Shown here: positions 1-9,262 of the stretch, in pieces
Position numbering within the stretch: the stretch's first letter is position 1
Layout of the letters: each line of letters opens with the position of its first letter
NCBI GenBank assembly: GCA_007827375.1
Contig: VISH01000002.1
Span: forward strand, 3,311,001-3,375,000
Direction of reading: 5' to 3'
DNA: 64,000 bases
From: Alteromonadaceae bacterium 2753L.S.0a.02
GTDB taxonomy: Bacteria; Pseudomonadota; Gammaproteobacteria; Pseudomonadales; Cellvibrionaceae
Position numbers and translations under genes: made by a program
The notes under the pieces: model-generated
Told to the model about the DNA's origin: nothing
Databases searched by the model: none
The model's input: only the letters and a program-made list of their open reading frames with translations

Positions 1-697
1 ACTGAAGCTTGATTTTATGCAGCAGTGAGTCGTGAAAAACTTGGGTGTACTTAATGCGGTTACGAATCCCCAACCACGACAACAAGTCGTTACTCTTGGG
101 TTTCCAGGGGCAGTGGAGCGCAATTGCATGAATCAAGGCGTAACGTCGTTTCACTAGGTTTTGCGCACGGGCTACTACCTCAAATGCACTACCGCCCTGT
201 ATATCGTCAACAATCGTTTTCCATTGTCCATCGGCCGGAACGGATTCAAAGGAGCGTCCATAACTTCCGCGACGTTCAAGGGAGTGAATACAGCCGTTTA
301 CATCCAGCGTGGTTTGCGGTTTTTGAGTTCCAACACCAACACGCAACTGATTATCTCTACGAGACAAGCATAACGCCTCTTGAAGCTTGGCAGACTCCTT
401 TTTATTAATTTCGATCCCAGACTGTATCTGGGCTTGCGTAGACCAAAGCAAATTACTGTGTTCACCCTCAAAAGCAACACGCCAAACTGCGAGGTCACGC
501 TGCTGCTGGTGATAATACGAAGTTAGTGCGCGGGAGTCTGAATGACAGAATATTTTTACGCCATCGCGATTGTTTTTTTCAAAGCCATCGTCATGTAGAT
601 TTATTGTAGAATCCACAAGATCGCGGAACATGGATGAGGTTGGAACAGCACCATCACCAAAAAAGGATTTTAAGGTACTACGATTTTGTTTAGCCAT
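1..697 (-). CDS. Fibre/adhesin-like protein of the contractile injection locus, 3' end outside window
   Basis: Reading frame stays open from an ATG at 697 to the window edge (232 codons seen), so the C-terminus is missing. The ATG overlaps the stop of the upstream baseplate gene by 8 nt, which implies translational coupling in the same operon. The N-terminus (MAKQNRSTLKSFFGDGAVPT) followed by a short 'LVDSTINLHDDG' stretch, and a later 'VGVGTQKPQTTLDVNG' segment, resemble the entry region of tail-fibre-like proteins in phage-tail-like particles. A following stretch around residues 150-200 (VPADGQWKTIVDDI, FEVVARAQ, RYALIHAIAL) recalls a domain I associate with eCIS-linked proteins. Role as receptor-binding fibre or baseplate accessory is inference from this resemblance and from position after the J protein. 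Confidence 0.6.
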   Translation of the reverse strand, partial: MAKQNRSTLKSFFGDGAVPTSSMFRDLVDSTINLHDDGFEKNNRDGVKIFCHSDSRALTSYYHQQQRDLAVWRVAFEGEHSNLLWSTQAQIQSGIEINKKESAKLQEALCLSRRDNQLRVGVGTQKPQTTLDVNGCIHSLERRGSYGRSFESVPADGQWKTIVDDIQGGSAFEVVARAQNLVKRRYALIHAIALHCPWKPKSNDLLSWLGIRNRIKYTQVFHDSLLHKIKLQ

Positions 698-3600
698 GAG
701 GATTACCCTCACGCAAAATAAATGTACCACCTATTTCCATGGAATTTATTCCGACTGGTGTAGCAGCAATTTCCTGGGCATCTCCCTGTAGCAATAGAAT
801 ATCGTGTTTTTGCGAAGGAAGTGGCAGCGTCCAGGGAAAAGAAGCATCTATAAAAAAACGATCAATATCGGATAAAGGGGTATTCTGCTGAAATTGCGCG
901 GTATCTTCCAAACAAAAATATTGCTGTTTTTCTTCATCCCTATAGACCTTCAGCAATGACACCTGCGTAACGAACCTAACATACGATAATTGGCGGATAA
1001 AACTTTCTACGTCTTTGGTTCGTATGCGCCAGCCCAAGCCCGGAGATAATCCTGCGGGATTCCAGGGAGACAGGAATTGGCACAAATCATTGTTAAGCTG
1101 CTGAATACGCAAACCACTTCCTACGGGATCATTAAATATTACAGCGCAACGCACTCGAACAATTTCGTAACGGGCGTTGTGAACCTCAATTTTCACATTA
1201 GGAGAGCAAAGCGAAATCAAGTGCTCACGTATCTCAGCGAGTACCACAGCGTTTACGTGATGCCCTTGTGCATGAATATTTTGTGAATCTATCAGTTTGG
1301 GAGAGACCACTAACGAAAGCGTTCCTGGAACCGGTCTCGGCTCCCCCAACTTGCAGGCTGATAAACATTTTGCACGATCAATTTGAACATATTTCTCTAG
1401 CACGATTCGCTCGATATCCCAAGGGGTTATCGCCCGGTTTTTATGACGCAATTGTTCATTAATACGCAATGTAGCGCGGGCAACGGTTTCTTCATTACTT
1501 TGGTTTACTGCGGCTTCATACTGAAGGAAAGATTGCACCCCTGGGATTGTTGGCATCGCCTGCCATTTACTACTAATACCGGGTTTGTCGAATAGCGACG
1601 GAAAACGATTTAGTTTTAGCTGAGAATCAATTGAACGTACCGTGATAGCGTCAAACAGAATATTGCTCAACCCACCATAACGCGTTAAATTATCTGAAGT
1701 AGATATTCGAAACCAGAACTGATCGCCATGACCAAACCCTGTGTGACGTGCCTTGTCTGGCATAAGCTCTAAGACCACAATGCCGGAACGTCTAAAACCA
1801 TTGGTAGAATCAGAAAGTATCGCCGACTGTGGTAATTTTTTCCAACCGTTACGACTGTAGTAACACCAATCGATTTGCAAATGTTGAAATTCGCTTTGCG
1901 GGGTACTGCCAATAGTTTTTATTTGAAAATAAATATTTAGGCTATCTGCGCCATCAATGATCTCGTACGAAATAAATAGATTACCATCTTCCGGCCATTC
2001 CGGAAGTAAGGTAAAGCCCCCTTCCCTGTTTTTGGTATAACTGGTTTCAGCTCCAAGTGGGGTGATGTAATAAGCGATAGACTGAGGCGTATCCTCACTA
2101 TCTGATTGTGTTCTTTCCGAAATATTGTCGATAAAACACACCTCATCATGAGCGATATAATCTAATTCCAGCGCGTCTATTTCAGGGGTGTAGGGGGGCT
2201 CGGGTAGTGGTTTTTTGCGTTTGCTGCGAGCGTTATGAACCAAAACTTTACTTAATATCTGATTGTATTCCCGATGACCAAACAATTTACCTTTGGATAC
2301 CAATTTTAGATTTATATAGCCGGTATCGCCCCGAATATTCTGAGCAAATGCTTTTTTTGAAATTTCATCATCCAGGCGGGGTGGTTTCGCTAAGATTGGG
2401 AAGTCAATGTTAGTAATCGGAAGTAACTTATCAGTGCCCTGTTCGTATTCAAAAAGTGGCGATAGCTGTATCTGTTGAGGGTCCTGCGGAATCAGTTCGC
2501 CACCCGCGAGCATTTGTACTCGAACCAGATAATTACTGTTGTCGTAGCCCTCACCATAAGCGCGGTAGTACTCTGTGAAGCCACCAAAATTTCCTGGTAA
2601 ATTTTTCCAACGAATATGCAAACGAAGACTATCAATTCGCTTACGCGCGTACTCATAACCACCAATGCGCATTCGACTACTTGCAGAGGGCGCCGCTGAA
2701 AATGCAAGAAAGGATTGCGTCACATCCACCAATCCGTATTCATTTTGAACTGAGAGATCACGAACACCATTGACCTGAATTCTCAAGTGGCACCGGGTGA
2801 CAGCGACACCCCGTAAAAAAGAGTAAGGAAATACGCCGGCAGCATTATTGTTCAACAGCTGTAACACAGGATACCGGCTTTCAATCTGGTGCGTCTCTAG
2901 CTTCGCTGCGATAACGGCTGGGTCGGTTTTTGACAATTTTAAGTTAAAACATATACCACCGTGGCGCTCTGTACGATTAACGCTGTACTCGCCGGGGTAA
3001 ACCCAACCTGATTCGCCACTTAACTTTATAAGAAAGCAATCGCTCAGATAGTGGTATAAAATACCTGTGTCACTGAAGGACAGATCCTGTAAGATATCTC
3101 GGAACATCAATTGCATCTGGGAAAGCGCCATGCGATTGCTTCGCGCCAAAGATTCTTCGTCATTCTGCAGCCGTTTAATCTTTCGGCGCATCTTATGTAA
3201 CGCTGAATCGCTTAGGTAATTTTTGAAAAATATTCGCCTTATATTAATTTCTCGATGTATCAAACCAAGAAATCGAATATCATCACTACGCGTATACATC
3301 GCTAGTAAACACTGACGGAGCAAACTTTCGAAATCATATGTCTTAAACGATTCGATATTTTCATCGAAATCATCACTCATAAATAAGTTAATTTGTTGGA
3401 ATAAGACTTCCTGTTTTTGAAGTTTTTCAGAAAACGCATAAAATATATCATTAGCCAGCTTGCATTTCTTTTCTGAAAGCCACATAAACTCCGTACAAGG
3501 TAGTTCAGTATCGCTTTGCGAGTTCACCCGTAAACGTTGCAAGGTTCTATCGGCGACTTCGAAATTCAGACTAATAATACGCTCACCCTGCTTCGCAAAA

Positions 3601-4775
3601 AGATGATCTGACTGAATACACAATCCGAATATAGCCTCACTATCTTGAGAGGTATGACCCGGCACTTCATCGTAACCAAATATACTGGGAGATGCTTGCA
3701 AGGTCGTTTTGCCTTCAGGTTTTAGATCCCTGTGTTTTATACGGGTAACCGCATGGGTGGCATTCTCCGGAAATATTTTCGGGTGCCTTTGTAAGTACAG
3801 CGTCTGTACACTGCTTAACCTGGCACCGGTAATTAAATTGGCTTGTTCCGACTCATAGATGATATTTTTCTTATCGGGGCTCTTCCCTGCGAGAAATTGC
3901 CAGCCTTGAGCGATGAGCACGGGTTTCTCGAGAACTGATTTGCAATGTAAAAATATACGCTCTTGACGCCCCTGATGAGGCATATTTCCTAACACCCTAC
4001 TGTAATAATATTCACTCAGTCTGGTGGGAATCGTATTTATATTCTGCTGTGCAATATGGTATGCCTCTAAAAATGCGATCAGCATAGTGACAGCAGGTTC
4101 GTGGCCATCTGACACCAGCAATATTGAGAGCAAGTGGCGACATTCTGCTGCCATAAATTCCCTGATATTTCTCGATTTCTCAAACATTCTATCGAGTATA
4201 TCCTGCTCTTGTTGTCTGGTTTTAATTGGTTGCAAAACCCGAAGCTTGTCAGTATTTAAGAGTTCACGGCACAAAAGCTTTATGCTTTTCCGATACTTTG
4301 GGCTTAGATCTAAGGCAAGTTGTGCGTAGCTCCCCATTAGATCGAGCAAAGACTGCTGTACGTAATTTTGTATTTTTAAAGCAATCAACTTTGATTCGTC
4401 GTGTACAAAGTTTTTACTCACGCTGAGCCATTTTGCAATTCCGGATAAAACGCTTAGGGTGAAATCAATAGTTTCCTGGTTACCGACACTTGCAATGTGA
4501 TGATATTGTTGTTTTAAATGTTGCAAATCAATTTCCGCAGCTTCAGCGACTAAAACTATTTCGCTCTCCGCAAACAATTTCCCCCAGGTACCTGCGGGTT
4601 TATTGTCGATATCATAAAATTGAATAATATCTGCGTAGGCGGCTAACGCCCGAATAAGATCTGATAGCGTTCGATCGTCTATAGGAATATAGCCCTCCCG
4701 CAGGGCTTTTGGTGCCCTGGCCGACTGTACCGAACCCTTCAGCCGGTTAACACGCTTAAAATATTCCTTGTTCAC
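690..4775 (-). CDS. Giant baseplate J/gp47-like protein of contractile injection system
   Basis: Predicted baseplate wedge protein (gp6/gp47, Afp11-like), which links the hub and spike to the sheath ring. At 1361 aa it is far longer than simple phage J proteins (about 300-400 aa). The recognisable J-like core is C-terminal, roughly residues 1100-1300, around 'RAITPWDIERIVLEKY', followed by the beta/alpha domains typical of wedge proteins. The N-terminal two thirds are unrecognised, with helical blocks around residues 60-230 and 440-560 and beta-rich parts afterwards. Translation must start at a GTG (4773-4775); no in-frame ATG lies just upstream and the ribosome site is weak. It follows the gp25 gene by 18 nt. 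Baseplate role is well supported by C-terminal sequence and locus; the function of the N-terminal part is unknown. Confidence 0.8.
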   Translation of the reverse strand: MNKEYFKRVNRLKGSVQSARAPKALREGYIPIDDRTLSDLIRALAAYADIIQFYDIDNKPAGTWGKLFAESEIVLVAEAAEIDLQHLKQQYHHIASVGNQETIDFTLSVLSGIAKWLSVSKNFVHDESKLIALKIQNYVQQSLLDLMGSYAQLALDLSPKYRKSIKLLCRELLNTDKLRVLQPIKTRQQEQDILDRMFEKSRNIREFMAAECRHLLSILLVSDGHEPAVTMLIAFLEAYHIAQQNINTIPTRLSEYYYSRVLGNMPHQGRQERIFLHCKSVLEKPVLIAQGWQFLAGKSPDKKNIIYESEQANLITGARLSSVQTLYLQRHPKIFPENATHAVTRIKHRDLKPEGKTTLQASPSIFGYDEVPGHTSQDSEAIFGLCIQSDHLFAKQGERIISLNFEVADRTLQRLRVNSQSDTELPCTEFMWLSEKKCKLANDIFYAFSEKLQKQEVLFQQINLFMSDDFDENIESFKTYDFESLLRQCLLAMYTRSDDIRFLGLIHREINIRRIFFKNYLSDSALHKMRRKIKRLQNDEESLARSNRMALSQMQLMFRDILQDLSFSDTGILYHYLSDCFLIKLSGESGWVYPGEYSVNRTERHGGICFNLKLSKTDPAVIAAKLETHQIESRYPVLQLLNNNAAGVFPYSFLRGVAVTRCHLRIQVNGVRDLSVQNEYGLVDVTQSFLAFSAAPSASSRMRIGGYEYARKRIDSLRLHIRWKNLPGNFGGFTEYYRAYGEGYDNSNYLVRVQMLAGGELIPQDPQQIQLSPLFEYEQGTDKLLPITNIDFPILAKPPRLDDEISKKAFAQNIRGDTGYINLKLVSKGKLFGHREYNQILSKVLVHNARSKRKKPLPEPPYTPEIDALELDYIAHDEVCFIDNISERTQSDSEDTPQSIAYYITPLGAETSYTKNREGGFTLLPEWPEDGNLFISYEIIDGADSLNIYFQIKTIGSTPQSEFQHLQIDWCYYSRNGWKKLPQSAILSDSTNGFRRSGIVVLELMPDKARHTGFGHGDQFWFRISTSDNLTRYGGLSNILFDAITVRSIDSQLKLNRFPSLFDKPGISSKWQAMPTIPGVQSFLQYEAAVNQSNEETVARATLRINEQLRHKNRAITPWDIERIVLEKYVQIDRAKCLSACKLGEPRPVPGTLSLVVSPKLIDSQNIHAQGHHVNAVVLAEIREHLISLCSPNVKIEVHNARYEIVRVRCAVIFNDPVGSGLRIQQLNNDLCQFLSPWNPAGLSPGLGWRIRTKDVESFIRQLSYVRFVTQVSLLKVYRDEEKQQYFCLEDTAQFQQNTPLSDIDRFFIDASFPWTLPLPSQKHDILLLQGDAQEIAATPVGINSMEIGGTFILREGNPHG

Positions 4776-4793
4776 TCTTGCAATTCACTCCCG

Positions 4794-5231
4794 CTAAATA
4801 TTATCGGCTTCATAAAAATAAAAAGGATAAACTAAATTGCTACGTGTATTGGTTTGCCGTATTCGGTAGTGAACGTTAATTTCGATATAGCCGTTATAGA
4901 CACTCAACGCATTGTTAGGGTCTGAATCAACATTGACTTCAACCTTTAGTAACTCGATGCGTGGTTCAAAAAAAAGGATTGCACGCCGCACTGAATCTTT
5001 AATTTTTGTAATCGTTCCTTGACTGATATTTTCAAAAACTAATTTCTTAAGATTACAACCGAACTGTGGATGCATGACCCGCTCTCCAGGAGAAGTAGAA
5101 AACAGAATGTGTAAACTCTGTTTAATGTCTTCTTCCTGGGAGACCAGAGTAATCGCAGCATTATTCCCAAGGAACGTTGGAGGAAAACTCCAACCTGTCC
5201 CGAGGAACGCGCTATTATCATTTGAGTGCAT
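4794..5231 (-). CDS. gp25-like baseplate wedge protein
   Basis: GPW/gp25 family protein (Afp9-like), a conserved baseplate component that in T4 and related particles nucleates sheath assembly. The family signature is clear: 'ILFSTSPGERVMHPQFG' around residues 40-57, followed by 'KKLVFENI'. Length of 145 aa is normal. A longer frame opens with TTG at 5243, but GGAGG sits 6 nt before the ATG at 5229-5231, so the ATG is preferred. With that start the gene follows the PAAR stop by only 1 nt. Minus-strand operon with the other injection genes. Confidence 0.9.
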   Translation of the reverse strand: MHSNDNSAFLGTGWSFPPTFLGNNAAITLVSQEEDIKQSLHILFSTSPGERVMHPQFGCNLKKLVFENISQGTITKIKDSVRRAILFFEPRIELLKVEVNVDSDPNNALSVYNGYIEINVHYRIRQTNTRSNLVYPFYFYEADNI

Positions 5232-5232
5232 A

Positions 5233-5523
5233 TTATCCTCCAATCATCACATTGACAGAACCCAAAACAATACTGCCACCATGTGCAGTTTGGTCACCCA
5301 TTCGAGCAGCTGGTTTATTACAGATCAATACAGTTGACGAACCTTTAATAATGGTCGCAGGAGGGCCAACACAAGTAACACTATCGCCAAGGATCGCCGC
5401 CGGTAAATTATTTATAAGCACTGTGGCTGCGCCCGGTCCAATTACAGGGCCTCCTACATGTGGTACGGGGCCAGTTGCTGCTGGGCAGGTGTGCATATCC
5501 GTAATTCGTGCTGCGAAAGGCAT
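5233..5523 (-). CDS. PAAR-repeat spike tip protein
   Basis: Small 96-aa PAAR-motif protein, predicted to cap the VgrG-like spike with a metal-bound conical tip (Afp10-like). It shows the PAAR pattern: 'AARITDMHTCP' near the N-terminus, two 'PAA' repeats ('LPAAILGD', 'KPAARMGD'), and a His in 'DQTAHGG'. The His/Cys set (H11, C13, the later Cys residues and the C-terminal His) could hold the zinc typical of the family. There is no C-terminal extension, so this tip carries no fused toxin. It lies between the spike and gp25 genes. Confidence 0.93.
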   Translation of the reverse strand: MPFAARITDMHTCPAATGPVPHVGGPVIGPGAATVLINNLPAAILGDSVTCVGPPATIIKGSSTVLICNKPAARMGDQTAHGGSIVLGSVNVMIGG

Positions 5524-5551
5524 GCTGCCTTCTCCTCATTTTTGAGTTCGA

Positions 5552-7360
5552 TTAATTGATCATTACCATACTACCTTTCACGGTAGTTGTTCCCGATGAT
5601 GTCACCTCAGAGGATGCATTACCCGATGCGCTAAAACCTGTATCTGCCGTAGCTGACACATTCATACCGCTTATCGTCGCATCGCCGGTCGCTGAAGCTT
5701 CAACGTTCTGACCCGCCGTAAGGGATATATTTCCGTCTGCGCTTAAACTGATATCTTTAGGGCTTTGTAAGCTAATACCCGATGAATTCATTGTTACGGA
5801 ATTGTCATTTGAATCTTTCAAAGTGACACTTTGTTGATCATCGTCCAGGGTGATGCTATGCCCGCCAGGAGTTTCAAATAAGAGAATTTTTTTGTCGTCG
5901 TCGAATTGGATTTTTAGTTTGCTTTTGGTAACTAGCGTTTTTATATAGTTTTCGGCGGTGTGTTCAAGCGGCGCGGTGTTTTTCTGACTGTACAAACTAC
6001 CAATAATAAGGGGATAAGCCGGATCACTATTGAAGTAGCCCAAAACGACTTCGTCACCAATCTCCGGTATAAAGAACGAACCAAACCCAGCCGATGCATA
6101 GGGGTGGCTGAGGCGAGCCCAGATACCTTCGGTTTCTGCCTGATGTACCGGTATGTTAACTTGAACACGGTACTGTCCATCTGGATCTTCATCGAGCTTT
6201 TGCACGATGCCAATTTGCAAACCTTGAAATGCTGCTGAAAGTCCAGCAGCGGGGGGACTACTGACATTTTCGGTTTCACCAAACCAGTGTGGTGCGCACC
6301 CAAATTCTACTTGCGTACTCCACGAACCATTTTCAATACGATGTTCTATACCACTGCAAAATAGTATGCCATTAAAGCGTTCTCCAACACCAACAACTTC
6401 AATTTGACTACCCAATTTAGGCGAGGCATTGCCCTGGAATTTCATCTGACCACGCAAATAGGACAGGCGCGATTTTGTAAGCTGCCCTTGAGCCCAGACT
6501 TTAAGACTTTGCTGAACCTGGGTCGTACTAGATTTTTGAGAAAAGTCAACGATTCCCAAAACCGAACTAAGATCACCATTTTTAGTTGCCTGGGAAGAAC
6601 TGTCTGATTCAGGTGAAACGGTTTCCTCGAGTACCTGCAAGGTTGTAGGATCCCAGGCGACACTGCGAACCTGAGACAACTGATAACGCGAATCTACCTG
6701 CGCCCGAAATTCCATGAGATCTGTTCCATAAGTCACCGTAAGTAAAGGTGCAGTGGAAAAATCGGGTTTTTTCACCGAGAAGTTGCCGTCCTCACAGTAC
6801 ACCAACATCCCGTTAACTTCGGCACGGCTGACGATAAAATCCCAATCGGTAGCGCTGTACTGAACGAGGCTCGTAAGTGAGGGCTCGGTTGCATCGATAT
6901 CGGTTGTTAAACCTGAATAATTACCTGTAATTGTTGTAAAAACATCGCTATCTTTGATTTCATCACCGGAAGCTAATACAACGTAATTGGCGTGTTTGCG
7001 AGCAAAGGTCATTTTTATGGCTTCGTCGGCGCATTCTATCACCAAACGACAACCGCCACTTGTTGTCATTTGTATACCGTGTCTAACAATTATGCCCGCA
7101 TATATTAATGACGTTTGATCACCATACCCAGCTTCCACCTCTATCGTTTTTCCTGGCGAAAGATCGTCGGAATCACTTGAAGGAAAGGTCTGAGAAGCAA
7201 TATCACCATCAATTAGATACAGCCACGCTTTGGCAACTCGGTTAACAGACTTCGATACACGAATGGAGTCAATCTTGAAATTAGCGGTCGCATCGCTACC
7301 GTCTATCTTGATAATGAGCTTAAGTACGTCGCTGCTATTATTGTGAGGTGAATCAGCCAT
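5552..7360 (-). CDS. VgrG/gp5-gp27-like spike protein
   Basis: Predicted trimeric central spike (Afp8/Pvc8-like). Residues 1-350 form a gp27/late-control-D-like hub. Residues about 385-465 form a gp5 OB-fold ('RVQVNIPVHQAETEGIWARL', then 'FIPEIGDEVVLGYF' and 'YPLIIGSLYS'). Residues about 480-602 form a repetitive Ser/Thr/Gly/Asn-rich beta-helix needle. The 602-aa length suits eCIS and T6SS-iv spikes. No enzymatic extension follows the needle. It lies 13 nt after the LysM-protein gene and just before PAAR, as expected for the spike-tip pair. Confidence 0.92.
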   Translation of the reverse strand: MADSPHNNSSDVLKLIIKIDGSDATANFKIDSIRVSKSVNRVAKAWLYLIDGDIASQTFPSSDSDDLSPGKTIEVEAGYGDQTSLIYAGIIVRHGIQMTTSGGCRLVIECADEAIKMTFARKHANYVVLASGDEIKDSDVFTTITGNYSGLTTDIDATEPSLTSLVQYSATDWDFIVSRAEVNGMLVYCEDGNFSVKKPDFSTAPLLTVTYGTDLMEFRAQVDSRYQLSQVRSVAWDPTTLQVLEETVSPESDSSSQATKNGDLSSVLGIVDFSQKSSTTQVQQSLKVWAQGQLTKSRLSYLRGQMKFQGNASPKLGSQIEVVGVGERFNGILFCSGIEHRIENGSWSTQVEFGCAPHWFGETENVSSPPAAGLSAAFQGLQIGIVQKLDEDPDGQYRVQVNIPVHQAETEGIWARLSHPYASAGFGSFFIPEIGDEVVLGYFNSDPAYPLIIGSLYSQKNTAPLEHTAENYIKTLVTKSKLKIQFDDDKKILLFETPGGHSITLDDDQQSVTLKDSNDNSVTMNSSGISLQSPKDISLSADGNISLTAGQNVEASATGDATISGMNVSATADTGFSASGNASSEVTSSGTTTVKGSMVMIN

Positions 7361-7373
7361 AGGGATTCAAACA

Positions 7374-8057
7374 CTATTTCAAAGGAGGAAATAACAATTT
7401 ATCGCCTACAGTCAAGGCGCGAAAATTATCGATACGATTAACGCGTGCAACCTCAATGTAGTACTGCGAATCTTTATAGATTCGGTGACACAATAACGGT
7501 AAGGTATCCCCCTGCTTTACCTCTACTATATGACTCAAATCCGGAGAGGAACGATTGGCTTCCCTATTTTCTTCCTGATCAGTCATAAATCGAACGAACT
7601 TCAGATTCACCTTGGCTCGCAAGGGCTCACCGCTGGGCTTAAACAACGTAAAATCCACTTTCATATTTTCCATTCTGCCGAAAAATATAAAGGTACCCCA
7701 GACCAGACGAGAATGCTTTGGTTCGTGCATGTCTCCGTCATAGCAAAACATTTTCGAAAGCGCGTCTAATTCGGATTCAACTGTAATCCCACTATTCCCC
7801 GTAACAACACCGGTACCATCTATAATGATTTCGATATCGACTTTTTCGTCGTCCTTATTGGAATAACGTTTCCGGTTACCGATTTCCCCCAACGCTTTTT
7901 CATCACTAAATCGCACACTTTCCTGACGCCCATACTTCGTTGGATTAAGCATTACGTAGTATTTGTCGTTTTCGTCGATCACCAAACTGCCGCTCTCATC
8001 AACCGAGCAGGCGGTTATCTCCAACTTTTCCAGTTCAGCTCCGCTAGTGGCCGTCAT
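7374..8057 (-). CDS. LysM-domain tube-initiator/baseplate hub protein (Afp7-like)
   Basis: 227-aa protein with a C-terminal LysM-like segment (about residues 178-227, 'VEVKQGDTLPLLCHRIYKD' to 'VGDKLLFPP'). The N-terminal domain resembles the gp53/Afp7-type hub proteins that join tube and spike. In eCIS loci this gene regularly lies just before the spike gene, as here. Its ATG overlaps the stop of the preceding small gene (TAATG), so the two are translationally coupled. The LysM probably acts in particle assembly; peptidoglycan contact is possible but not shown. Confidence 0.85.
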   Translation of the reverse strand: MTATSGAELEKLEITACSVDESGSLVIDENDKYYVMLNPTKYGRQESVRFSDEKALGEIGNRKRYSNKDDEKVDIEIIIDGTGVVTGNSGITVESELDALSKMFCYDGDMHEPKHSRLVWGTFIFFGRMENMKVDFTLFKPSGEPLRAKVNLKFVRFMTDQEENREANRSSPDLSHIVEVKQGDTLPLLCHRIYKDSQYYIEVARVNRIDNFRALTVGDKLLFPPLK

Positions 8058-8248
8058 TATCGATCCCTTTGTTCTTCCATATAGCTGGCAAATAGTCTTC
8101 GAAATTCAATGACCAACTCTTCTTTTAACTTCTCGGTATCCGCAGCAACGCTAGCGGAAGTCTCGCTGAGTTCCGGCGCGCCAGTTCCATCATTACATTT
8201 TTCTGGCGCTACGGCATTTATTGTTAGCTGATGTATTTCAATAGCCAT
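8057..8248 (-). CDS. Small DUF5908-like injection-system protein
   Basis: 63-aa protein beginning 'MAIEIHQLTINA', followed by a low-complexity middle and a charged amphipathic helix (about residues 36-60) ending 'RRLFASYMEEQRDR'. This matches my recollection of DUF5908, a small family found between the tube and LysM genes of many eCIS/T6SS-iv loci, whose job is not firmly established. It is retained as a real gene because of exact operon packing: 13 nt after the second tube gene and a 1-nt overlap with the LysM gene. A chaperone or assembly role is only a guess. Confidence 0.75.
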   Translation of the reverse strand: MAIEIHQLTINAVAPEKCNDGTGAPELSETSASVAADTEKLKEELVIEFRRLFASYMEEQRDR

Positions 8249-8261
8249 TGCTGCAACCCTT

Positions 8262-8717
8262 TTACAAGGTTCGAGAAAACCGGGAATAGGTCAGCTCAAC
8301 CGTTTCCAAAGCGACCTTATTTTCCGTTGAGTTAAAATCATCAACACTCCATTTTACCGGTAACGCATCATGTATTTCCCATACTTTACTGGGGTTACCG
8401 GTTTCATCCAACAACATAACGTTAAGCATTTTGGGGCACAATGGTTCATAAAAGTTTGACTCCATAATTTTTTTAAGCCATTTGTACAATCCGGAATCTG
8501 TATTGGTTAATCCCCGCTTCAACACAAGATTGCTGGAATGGGATATTTTGGTAGGCAATTTATAGACTCGTTCATTAACACCGCCTTCCGCCAAATCCTC
8601 GTAACTGATTTCAACACTTATTCCGCCGACACTTTGAAACGAAGTATCCGAACTTAAGTCATTGTCGGTAAAATTGACTGTAAAATAAAACCCGGGAATA
8701 GGATATTCGTCAGACAT
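8262..8717 (-). CDS. Inner tube protein, paralogue 2
   Basis: 151-aa phage tail-tube (gp19/Hcp-fold) protein. Family features include 'PIPGFYFTVNF' at the start, 'SVGGISVEISYED' (tube hairpin), 'VLKRGLTNTDSGLYKWLKKI' in the middle and 'KVALETVELTYSRF' at the end. It is a diverged paralogue of the neighbouring tube gene. Two-tube loci are usual in MAC and eCIS: one protein polymerises along the tube, while the other probably forms the first layer on the baseplate. Being nearest the baseplate genes, this copy is the better candidate for the adaptor ring (inference). Confidence 0.88.
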   Translation of the reverse strand: MSDEYPIPGFYFTVNFTDNDLSSDTSFQSVGGISVEISYEDLAEGGVNERVYKLPTKISHSSNLVLKRGLTNTDSGLYKWLKKIMESNFYEPLCPKMLNVMLLDETGNPSKVWEIHDALPVKWSVDDFNSTENKVALETVELTYSRFSRTL

Positions 8718-8772
8718 AAGGTGCCCCAGAATAATTTTGCGAAGTCCCTTTCGCTCAACTAATAGCGTTTAA

Positions 8773-9231
8773 CTAGCCATTAGCTATGGTTAATCCTTCG
8801 TGCGCGATTTCAATCGTTTCGATAGCGGCCTCGTTTCCATCGGATTTTAGATCTGTTCCTGTGATTTTTGTTGGCCATGCATTCGCAAGGGTCCATACCA
8901 TCGTGCCCTCCCCTGCTTCGTCGAGCAAACTGATTGTTACTGGTACGCGGGCGATGGTATTCATTTTAATTTTATTAAACCAATCCCAGAACTTGTTATC
9001 AGACTTGAAAACACCCTTCTTCATGGTGACGTTTCCGCTCTTCTGAATACCTGGCATTTTTACTGTTGAAAAAACCGGGTTGTCGCCGCTACGATACTCA
9101 ATGATCTGCGCCTCCACATCCAATCCGGATACTTCCTGAAAGGAAAGCACTTCTGAATCCCATTTCACCTGAAAATAAAACTTTGGAATGGGCCATACGC
9201 TAGTTGATTGGGCCGAACCGTCATCTGCCAT
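8773..9231 (-). CDS. Inner tube protein, paralogue 1 (likely main tube)
   Basis: 152-aa tail-tube protein of the gp19/Hcp fold. It has 'PIPKFYFQVKW', 'FQEVSGLDVEAQIIEYRSGD', 'KKGVFKSDNKFWDWFNKIK' and 'EAAIETIEIAHEGL', the standard TIGR02241-type tube pattern. It lies 31 nt after the sheath gene, as for the major tube protein in most contractile systems, so it probably forms the bulk of the inner conduit. A 55-nt gap separates it from the second tube gene; I see no terminator there. Confidence 0.9.
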   Translation of the reverse strand: MADDGSAQSTSVWPIPKFYFQVKWDSEVLSFQEVSGLDVEAQIIEYRSGDNPVFSTVKMPGIQKSGNVTMKKGVFKSDNKFWDWFNKIKMNTIARVPVTISLLDEAGEGTMVWTLANAWPTKITGTDLKSDGNEAAIETIEIAHEGLTIANG

Positions 9232-9262
9232 GATATGCTCCTTAATTTAAAATATAGGGTGT

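Noticed and set aside
124..408. Open frames on the plus strand at the window start
   Set aside because: They lie antisense to the partial fibre-like gene, whose frame is open over all 232 codons and starts at a coupled ATG.
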